Positions 56,501 to 64,000 of a stretch of 64,000 bases of DNA are shown here, piece by piece. Numbering within the stretch: the stretch's first letter is position 1; each line of letters opens with the position of its first letter. The stretch is taken from assembly GCA_034638255.1 (NCBI GenBank), contig JAWPGT010000039.1, positions 1-64,000 on the forward strand, read 5' to 3'. The notes under the pieces are model-generated. The model saw only the letters and a list, made by a program, of their open reading frames with translations, was not told where the DNA came from and ran no database searches. The position numbers and the translations under genes were made by a program. This DNA comes from Coprinus comatus. Its lineage: Eukaryota; Basidiomycota; Agaricomycetes; Agaricales; Agaricaceae.

Positions 56501-59113
56501 ATTATCCATGCGGACTCTTTTAACGGCTTTACCATGTTGAGTTAAAGTCTGAGCCAAAAATTCTTCAAACACTTTATAAACGTCCGATTTTTGTCTCAAG
56601 AATCTAATCCAGGTCATGCCGGAAAAATCATCGAGGAACGTGATGATCCATTTAGCACGATGGTAAGATAATGTGGGAAATTCAAGAAGATCTGAATGGA
56701 TCAACTCAAATGTCTCGGTAGCCCGGGACGATGATGGCGGATGAGCCTTTTCTTGCAGCTTGCCACGAGCGCAACCATCACATGTCCTTGACCGGTTTGG
56801 AATTTTAAACTCGGGGAAATTTACCGTGTGTTCCTTGAACTTCCGGAGCACTTGCTTCGATGGATGTCCAAGTCGATTATGCCAGAGATCGTAAATCGAC
56901 ATAGCTCCGGGTAAGGTCAATGACTTCATCTCGTCATCTAACACAATTCTAGAATGAACCATGTGGATGCCATCACCTTTTACCCTCTGTAAAGCCTCTA
57001 AATAGAGGGAGCCGTCGGGCCGTAGGATCCATGATCCTGATAGGGAACCCTCTAAAGTCATGCCGGCCAAGTAAAAAGGTCCGGGTGACATGAGACGTCC
57101 GTTTAATCCCTGGATGTAGAATACTGGGTATAGTGAAGTGATAGTTCGCATACCATTCACCATGTGCTGGATGATTACTCGGCCTTTTCCTCGGATGGTT
57201 GTCTGACTGTTGGCAGTTTGGACAGCTCCGTAATCTCCCATCTCGATGTCAACAAAGTCGCTTAAAGTCCCAGAGAAATGGTAACTAGCGCCAGAGTCGA
57301 GCATCCAGATTGCAATACCTGATTCGTACATAGGGTGATCCTGACAATTGCTGCAATTACAATTTAGTTCCTTATAATAAACATCATCCTCATATTCCTT
57401 GAGCGAAATAAGACCGTTAAGGTACTTCATGGGAATAGTGATCGGAACAGCATAATGTGAGGTCAAATTCATGGCAGAAAATGTACAAACAGTGTCTACA
57501 AGAGGAGGATTACAAAAGCGGGAACCAATAGTTCGACTCGACAGTCCTAATAGTTCATCAACAGCCCTCTGCCCTAAAAGTGAGATGCGGGAGAACCCGG
57601 AGCGGAGGAGTTTTCTGGATTGTTCCAGAATACTCGGGCTTCTGCGTCCAAGCTGAATGTTCTCAACATTAGAAGATGATGAATTAGAAACGATTGATTC
57701 TACATACTTGTATTCTCCATCATCGGTGCTATAGTTGGAAGGGGATGACATCATTTGATCATACTGTTCATCAAGAACAGCAGCAGACTCCACTGCAGAC
57801 ACCTGGTTGCGGGGAGGACGCATATGAATTTCATCATCATCGTTGATCGACACTACTGAATGCGGGGGACTGGGCTCACAGGCTGGTGGTTGAGTAAAAA
57901 TGATGCCATCGATGGCAGGCATGGCAGGGGGAGGTGTTGGCTCCATACCAAGACGCCTTTCGTAGGCCTTCATTACTCGAGCCTTTGTCCTTTGCAGACG
58001 AGTACGTCCCACGAGTTGGTTTGGAATAACCATAGGAGCTTTACGCTCGACTACTTTCTCGGGGGTCGATTCGCGGATTTCCTCAATGTAAGCACGTGTT
58101 GATTTTGAATTGGTTTTGACGGTAGCTGCGGTAGAAGCAAAGTTATTGAGGAGGACCACATTCAAAGCTGAAGCTTGACCACTATTTTCAGTAACATCCG
58201 CGGATTTAGCATTCTTATTACCACCTCGTTTTCCCCTGGTCCGCTTCTTCTTCTTGTCCTCGCCGGTTCCACCCTGTTGGGTGTTGCCGGAACCCGATCC
58301 AGATCCAGATTGTTGTTGTTGCTGCTGCTGCTGCCCTTGCGGGCGCTGCTGATTCTGGTTCTGATTAGGTTGGTGTTGTTTTGGGCCTTTGAAACCCTTT
58401 ACACCTTGAGAATGAAGAGCATTAGCCTGACCACGAGAGTCAAGCCATGCGGACTGAATAGCTTCTGCAACTATTTGTACTGTGAGTCTAGAAAACTCAG
58501 AGCTTCCATATTTCACGAGGAGGGAAGCTCGAGTCGCATTCCATTGGTTAGGAATACGAGTCAACAGCATTAGTGCACGAAGTAGATTGGGGACATCGAT
58601 GGGAGGAGATGCATTCTCGAGACGAGTGAAGTATGATGTGAATTGTGCGATCTCGGTTGAAGGGTCCGTTGTGCCGGATAACCTAAAACCGTCTGCCTTC
58701 GCCTATATTTCAAATGCAGTTCCTGCGTTAAAAGAGCCATAAGTGGTGCGGAGATGTTCCCAAAGAGTGAAAGAATATATGCAGCCATGGGACAGCATTT
58801 CATCGCTAATTTTCGAATTAATCATGCCCAAAGCGTAAGCTTCAGCATTATTAAATCTATTTTGCTCTTCATCAGTGGTAATCCACTGAGTGGCCGTAGT
58901 TGATGCTACTGCTGGGTTGTCACCCTGTGCAGCTCTACCAGGAATGGTATATTCCTGAGCAATCTTCTTTGGCCCTTGAGACTGGATGATAATCTGACCC
59001 AAGGAATATCCTTCTTGAATGATCATGTTAGCGCAATTAAGCAGCTTCATCGACCACATAGGATAATCTGCAGATCCTTTCAAAACTGGAAGTGATGGAA
59101 TGAGGGCAGCCAT
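53579..59113 (-). pseudogene. Copia C Gag-Pol polyprotein, near full length, catalytically dead
   Basis: One frame of 1,844 codons from ATG 59111-59113 to 53579, interrupted only by TAG at 58703-58705. Gag (MAALIPSLPVLKGSADYPMW start, UBN2-like) ends in a Gln/Gly/Ser-rich and basic stretch (about 58390-58220). Protease: WMLDSGASYHFSG (about 57300). Pre-integrase: LWHNRLGHPS with CDGCARGK. Integrase: HSDLLEFP, FLDDFSG, MDNGGEY, then a long Pro-rich linker. Reverse transcriptase: NRWVFNVK, KGFSQVEG, ESVNVKTAYLYG and YVDNILFMG; both catalytic Asp sites, VD and YVDD in A1, are changed to Asn. RNase H and ADLLTKNLG close the protein. Gag and Pol in one frame is usual for this group. Confidence 0.93.
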
Positions 59114-59400
59114 GATAAGTGTTGATTGGTAGAGGTCTACAATGTAACACAAATCAGCCTCATGTTGTAAGTCGCATTTACGTGCGCCAGCAACAGTTCT
59201 ATGAGCTTTCCACCTAACCGAGTACGGTAGGTTGGAGCAAGCAGGACACCACATAGGGAGAGACGAAATCTCTGAGGACCCATACAGGGACTCAGTCTCT
59301 CTAGGTAAGGTTTGCTTTTCCCTACACCTTCGATGCGGAGCGGCATTAACCACCGGGGTAGGTTGGTTGCTCTCAAACACAGGGAAGTCATACTGGCTAA

Positions 59401-59415
59401 GCAGGGCCCATAACC
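59401..59415 (-). promoter_or_regulatory. Copia C primer-binding site for initiator tRNA-Met (anticodon half)
   Basis: Minus strand GGTTATGGGCCCTGC starts right after the 5' LTR. It is complementary to the anticodon stem-loop of initiator tRNA-Met (...GCAGGGCCCAUAACC), not to a tRNA 3' end. Drosophila copia and yeast Ty5 use the same half-tRNA primer. Confidence 0.82.
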
Positions 59416-59789
59416 TGTTGAAGCAAGCACGAATACAAGACATTTAAGATATCAATGAGTATATGCATGAAGTGGTAGTGTATGTTTGTAGGTTGCTTGT
59501 GAGAGCGAGTAGAAAGTAGTTGTTAGAGAACTAGAGAAATACAAAGAGGAATGTCCAGTATTTATACGATAATGCAATGGTCCGTGCTACAACTAAAAGG
59601 AGTCATGTGTCTACTATGTGTCAGGTATTTATACGTGAAACAGGAGGTGATACAGGAGTTGAAACACATAGATGAAACACTAACTACAACCAATAAGAGC
59701 TGCCATATAATGCTGCGAAAGATGAAAGTGAAACGAAAAACTAATGAAAAAGTCACATGACTATCTAATAATAGTCCACATTTTCAACA
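59416..59789 (-). repeat. Copia C 5' LTR
   Basis: 374 bp, minus orientation, TGTTGAAAATG...CAACA. Two TATAAATAC motifs are visible (about 59569 and 59629 on the complementary strand). Confidence 0.92.
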
Positions 59790-60118
59790 GTATCAAGCAT
59801 AGCCTACAACCTGTACTCGTAGTTGTATAAATACATGGACAGTGACAGAGATTAAGCTTCAGCTTAATACTCTAAGTTGCTTCTACTCTATCTCATTCAT
59901 CGCCCTCAACTTGATACCTAGAACCGGAGTCAGCTCTAACTCTTGCACTAACAGCTTACCAGTAAGGAACACCTGTGATCTACAGTCTGAGTACTGTGGA
60001 GGTTGTCCCCTGAAAGTAGTCTCAGTCTGAGTAGACGTTCTCCTCCTACGAGCATCTTGAAGAGATCCATCGTAGCATTGTCTATACCGAAACGGAGGTA
60101 TAGGCAAGATCTATAACA
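59790..60118 (+). repeat. Gypsy D 3' LTR, right part
   Basis: Continues the LTR from GTATC on: TATAAATACATGG, the start palindrome with AGCTTAATAC, and the end ATCTATAACA at 60118. Confidence 0.92.
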
Positions 60119-60480
60119 GTTATAAACATAGAAATCAGATAAAAATACAAGTGTTGTTCTTGTAATTTTTTTTAAAATACTCTAGAAATAGTGGATGACT
60201 GTGCCATTGCGAGAGAGTTTATGTTACTGATTGAGGAGAGAGTGAGTGTCATGAATCGATGATGTTTCGACGTACCATTGATGCTATCACATGATGTCAT
60301 GACCGACTACCGTCCATACGGCCGTCGACGGGCAAAAAATACGGTACAGTACGGTACACTCCGTACCGTCAACCGTACCGTATTGAGGCTACTTGATCGC
60401 TCTTACGGTACGGTACCGTATACCGTATACAGGTGGCCCGTAAACCGTATTATACGGTTACGGGCGGTAGCCCTATGTAC
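60119..60480. repeat. TACGGTACCGTA-rich palindromic cluster
   Basis: Between about 60318 and 60470 the pentamer CCGTA or its complement TACGG occurs at least ten times, often fused as GTACGGTACCGT. This resembles the subterminal repeats of a DNA transposon. Edges and target duplication were not found. The first about 190 bases of the interval show nothing recognisable. Confidence 0.55.
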
Positions 60481-60691
60481 AGTAAAGAGAGGAGAATGAA
60501 AGAAGGTTCCAGACCGCCACAGCAGCTGACCCAGATTTTGCGTCATCACAGTCCTCTTCTTATATGCAAAACTAACGGGCAGGGCTGCGTCTCACTCCTG
60601 GGTACCAAATAATCAGCTTGATAATATCTCACTCCTCTCGCACATCGCATTTCAAGTTTTCGAACATTATCATGGATGGCACTTCAATGCC

Positions 60692-60916
60692 ATGTCACTC
60701 AATATTCTCCAGGTCTCCCAGTTTGCGCTTATGGGACCTCACTCTTACCTCACGGCCCTTCCATCAAGACCTACAGGCATAACTTCCATCGGTTTCTCAC
60801 TTACAAAAGAAGACTTTGCTGTATTTCAGACCTTATCTTCTGCCAAAGACGAGATCAGGGCTGCTGTGGAAATTCTTGGTTCGCGTAAACGGGTAGTTAC
60901 TAATATTCACATGTAG
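60692..60916 (+). CDS. Small hypothetical ORF, 74 codons
   Basis: ATG 60692 to TAG 60916. The product has no recognised motif. A segment TSIGFSLTKEDFAVFQTLSSA has ordinary globular composition, unlike the low-complexity surroundings. It could be a genuine small gene or an exon remnant. No intron signals were fixed. Confidence 0.25.
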   Translation: MSLNILQVSQFALMGPHSYLTALPSRPTGITSIGFSLTKEDFAVFQTLSSAKDEIRAAVEILGSRKRVVTNIHM

Positions 60917-60944
60917 AGTATTAACCCTTGTGGTTTCAATTGGT

Positions 60945-61318
60945 ACTAGTGCTCAAAAAAAGGGCATACAAATATATTAACATTTTTTCGGGATTTTTTG
61001 GAGTTTTTTTAGGCTAGATCCCTTTTGACCGGACAAAAACTGGCTATTCGGGACTAGGCCGGGTCCAGAAACGGACGTGAAAGGGGTGTTTCAGCACGGA
61101 CAAAAACCCAAAATTTCCGATTTTTTGGCACCTAGGCCTAGTAGGGATATGCAGGGGTCCTCTCCTGACCCCATCCGTCCCAAGTCCAATTTCAATCCCG
61201 ATCCAATCAATCCCAAATCCATCCCTCTGGATCCAATTCGGGAATGGACCCAGCCCCTCTCGATTCAAACAAAACACGGACCCAATCCGTACATGGCCAA
61301 ACTTTCGTGGCACTGATT
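60945..61318. repeat. Possible degenerate MITE (hAT-like ends)
   Basis: Left end TAGTGCTC..AAAGGGC and right end (minus) CAGTGCCACGAAAG..TTGGC share AGTGC and a weak inner match. The interior is crowded with GGGTCC, GGACC, GGATCC, CCAATCC and CGGAC motifs. No 8-bp duplication is visible, so the boundaries are tentative. Confidence 0.35.
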
Positions 61319-61396
61319 ATTACACATTTTGCAATATCTACAAAAGTTCAATATAACATTTACTACTGCAAAGTACTACAAACGAGTATTACGATA

Positions 61397-63996
61397 TCAC
61401 AACTCCTTTGATGGGGGTATAACAGTGAAGACGCATAGTCGGTCAGTTTGGGTCTTATTTCCTTTTTTCCACTTATGCTTGTTGTTATTCCAGGGTCCAC
61501 TAGAACAAACCTCTGTTCCAAACTCGTTGATGAATCGCGGTTTGCCATATAGATCCCCTTCTTCAAGTACATATGCATAAGATCCACTCCTTGTAGGAAA
61601 CAAAGGATACACGAGTCGCCAAGGAACCGTGAATGAACAAGTTGCATTTGAAACTGGGGATACCTCAATGCTATCCTTCTGAATTGAAACAAACTTCACC
61701 TCCCGTCCATCCCAGCATCCAACGAGTCCTTTTGGATCCAGGATCCTCAAATGTAACTGGTGACGACTTTCTATATGACGACTCAACAACACCAGCCAAA
61801 AATTTGCTGCTGTTCAAAGTCAGTTTTATACTTTGATTCAGCCATTTATCTATCTCCTACTCACCAACTATATCCGGTCCGCCTCCGTTATCTCGTTCAG
61901 GATCGATCTCCCATGGTGACCCTGCGTATACTTTACGACTAGAGCTCTCTATTCTTTCCAGGACTTGAGCGGTTCGACTTTCATATACTACCTCAGGTTC
62001 TGGGGTATTGTGAGTTGCCCGCAGTCTTGAGTACGCAGTCAAGATATCCTGCAAGCTCAAGCCCTTTGCCTTTTCTGCTATAACCAACTCATTGTTGTCG
62101 TTTAACTCGTGCCACTCACTATCACCTGCTCTGCTGTTGTTCAGCTGTCAAGTTTCGCCGCTACTAAAACTGGTCACTCACGGTTTATAGTACAGGTGCT
62201 TTGGGTCGATCTCCTGAAGCTTACCACTCAACGCGTGTAACCCTTCGAAACTAACCCTAGCCTTCCCCGAAAAAATTACGTCTACCGCCATGCCCCGCCT
62301 CCCTTTAAATTCACCCCTTTTCCCCAATACTTCCAAGTTCCGCAATAATCCCATCCCCTTCTCTTTCATGTCAACTGATTTACCCTGAGTAACTGTTGTC
62401 TCAGTGCTTCTCAACCGGACCTCATCACTGAAAGGCACGATGCAGTGAAATGATGCTGATAATGCCTTTTTTCTCGTTTAGCCTTTCATTGCTCCCAATG
62501 CATTCAAAACTCACCTGAGCGTTGTGAGCCTCCGCATTCAAAGTTATGCTCGCCTTCAATTCTTCTGCATCCAATCCAGTTACCCAACCCCTACATCCTC
62601 TGTTTGGCCCATGTACCACCTCCACCGCGTCTCCAACCTCAAAGTGTCGACTCAACTTCTGCAAGTTGCAACTAAGCGACGTTGTATGTTGTCGGATTGT
62701 CGCAATCTGATCGTCAATGCCTGAAATTATACCCACAAAGTTGGCTTCTGGACCTTCTATGACTCTCACTTTCTCTCCCGCCTTCATCATTGCTAGCTCT
62801 CTTTGCCTCAAGTGATACATCAACTCCTCCTTTGGAATTGAGATACAATGGAAGAACTCTTCCAACTCATCCCAAGTTGGTACGACCTCATCGTGCAAAA
62901 TTGCCGTTGGTTCCACCTCCGCCCTTATCAAGTAGCCTGAAGGGTCCAATGTCATACCCCGAAAAATCTGAATTCCACACCCCCCCGTGGCAATGCTATT
63001 TGGACCATCTACTGATATTGCGAGACTCCGATTGAACCTCTCCCGTGGAGGAATTTTGTCTTTTCCTTTTCCTCTTCTCCCTTTATCATAACATATGCGA
63101 GGGAGTAAAACAACCTCTATGTTACCTGTAACATCGGACAAGTATTTGATATAGCATAAATCGCCCTTATAGAAGCTGTCGGCCGCTATGCGCACCCAGG
63201 TATTAACTTGCGGTACATAAATACTCCCGGACTCCAAACACTCCATTGCTTTCTGCATTCCTAATGGTTTTATTTTTTGATATAATATTCCTCTAACAGA
63301 AACCAAGGCATTCACCGCCGCCTCTTTTGATGTAGCCTCTACGTATATCTTCCTTGGAATAGATTTGTGCTGAAAAGCCGATCTGATATTGCTAATCCTA
63401 GCCTTTTCTAACAGGCAGCACAGCGCACGATAGCCTGCCCTATCGTCCTTCGCGTGTATTAGAGCGGGATGATGTCAAAAGCTAACTGACTGACTCACCA
63501 CTGCGCAGATCTCCCATAACGTCCAGTCATTTTCTCCTGGTAACCCCCTTGAAATCTCCATCCTTTCATCCTTGTTCATGCCGCCCTTTCTCCAGTGCCT
63601 TTCCAACAAGGAGTCAAGCCATTCATCCAAACCGCTTTGGCCATCGGCTGGCTCCTCTAACCTTTGCCTTTTACTTCTACTTGCTTCATCTGCGCTGGGC
63701 CCTTCGTCGTCGACGAAAGCGGCATCATCTTAACAGGTCCGTCAACCCTCAGCCGTTCTTCATCTAGCATAGCAAACATACCTTCGTTCTCCCCTTCTTC
63801 TTCTTCGCCTTCATCCCCTGCCTCCAGATCCAAAAAATGCAAAGCTTTCGCGTTGTTTCTTTTTCTTTTTCTGCGCTTCTCTGGTTCAGCACTGCCCTTG
63901 AATTCACTATATCAGCTTGTTATAGGTTGTTAAGTAAGGCCTTCCATGCTACCTGAGATGGTGGTTGAGTTCTAGTCTGACCGTCTGCCATTTCAT
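61397..63996 (-). CDS. SPT5-like transcription elongation factor (NGN and KOW domains)
   Basis: SPT5 with SPT4 binds RNA polymerase II and supports elongation. Exons, in phase: 63996-63953, 63906-63782, 63728-63499, 63447-62515, 62465-62182, 62133-61865 and 61809-61397; introns of 46-55 nt with GTRNGT or GTAGCA donors. The N-terminus is acidic (EAGDEGEEEEGENEDDAAF) as in SPT5. The NGN-like domain runs from WTLWEICAV through SIPRKIYVEATS to LVPQ-like YVPQVNTWVRI. Two clear KOW motifs follow: KAGEKVRVIEGPEANFVGII and FEVGDAVEVVHGPNRGCRGWV. The C-terminus carries no CTR repeats, but a LKGLVG-type LDPKGLVGCWDG block. It is shorter than canonical SPT5, so it is likely a lineage-specific paralogue. 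The start is uncertain: a second ATG in another frame lies at 63991, and the gene may begin beyond the window. No disabling change was seen. Confidence 0.85.
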
Positions 63997-64000
63997 CCTC

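Larger units (their letters stand above)
53160..59789 (-). mobile_element. Ty1/copia element C, full length, nested in Gypsy D LTR
   Basis: 6,630 bp with two 374-bp LTRs and target duplication GTATC (53155-53159 and 59790-59794). The Gypsy LTR sequence is continuous across it once one GTATC is removed. The LTRs differ at roughly a dozen positions, most of them CpG transitions, so the insertion is older than B. Confidence 0.95.
43685..60118 (+). mobile_element. Ty3/Gypsy element D, rearranged and multiply nested
   Basis: A chromodomain Gypsy element of the same group as B but a different family. Its parts are: LTR (43685-44223, plus); gag-protease inverted (44224-about 47079, minus); inverted LTR (47080-47602); pol (plus); third ORF; and a 3' LTR (52645-60118) interrupted by a solo LTR and by copia C. 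Flanks CTGTG (left) and GTTAT (right) do not match, as expected if LTR exchange accompanied the inversion. Many CGA-to-TGA stops show it is old. Confidence 0.88.

Noticed and set aside
54281..58742. Plus-strand open frames within copia C
   Set aside because: They are shadows of the minus-strand polyprotein.
1..64000. CRISPR arrays, bacterial operons or rRNA genes
   Set aside because: No spaced direct repeats, ribosome-binding patterns or rRNA sequence; the window is eukaryotic.

Overview
The window is a chromosome end of a filamentous basidiomycete, most likely a mushroom-forming agaricomycete. Support comes from a telomeric tract of TTAGGG-type repeats at base 1, introns of about 46-60 nt with GTRNGT donors, a Plavaka-type DNA transposon, Tf1/sushi-like chromodomain Gypsy elements, and pieces of BRR2 and dynein heavy-chain genes with fungal introns. 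No rRNA, functional tRNA or CRISPR array was seen. Nearly all of the first 60 kb is mobile or decayed DNA. Only two large genes that do not look like transposon genes appear intact: an unassigned 884-codon gene at 36.2-38.9 kb and an SPT5-like gene at 61.4-64.0 kb.

Layout. Bases 1-113 are telomere, joined directly to the middle of a Ty1/copia integrase (copy A1). A1 is split by a 12.5 kb Plavaka transposon (748-13272). The Plavaka element carries a transposase gene on the minus strand (4472-8163), a divergent partner gene on the plus strand (8328-12790), a possible third small gene (1096-1746), a GA-rich minisatellite, and CCTTGG-rich subterminal repeats. A1 resumes at 13275 and ends in an LTR that forms a 174-bp-arm palindrome. 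From 15.8 to 26.8 kb is degenerate DNA holding an intron-bearing dynein heavy-chain fragment (20.3-23.0 kb) and a BRR2-like helicase fragment (18.6-19.3 kb, minus).

Bases 26822-35108 are a full-length Gypsy element (B) with apparently identical 635-bp LTRs and a CACAT target duplication. After the unassigned gene come LTR fragments, a second copia-A copy (A2, minus, 40.3-43.7 kb), and a composite Gypsy element D (43.7-60.1 kb). In D, the gag-protease half has been inverted between an LTR and an inserted inverted LTR. D's 3' LTR is itself split by a 311-bp solo LTR and by a complete copia element C (53160-59789, TSD GTATC). Beyond 60.1 kb lie two motif-rich short-element candidates and the SPT5-like gene.

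How the pieces relate. Order of events readable from nesting: D inserted beside A2; D was hit by a solo-LTR element, by an inverted LTR (followed by inversion) and by copia C; B is the youngest. Two unrelated features recur in B and D. First, the primer-binding site is complementary to the predicted 5' end of the element's own RNA, which starts exactly 35 nt after TATAAATA, as in Tf1 self-priming. Second, an extra ORF with two CCHC zinc knuckles follows the integrase. Almost every nonsense codon is a CGA-to-TGA change, so the region has been worn down mainly by CpG-to-TpG mutation, consistent with cytosine methylation of repeats.
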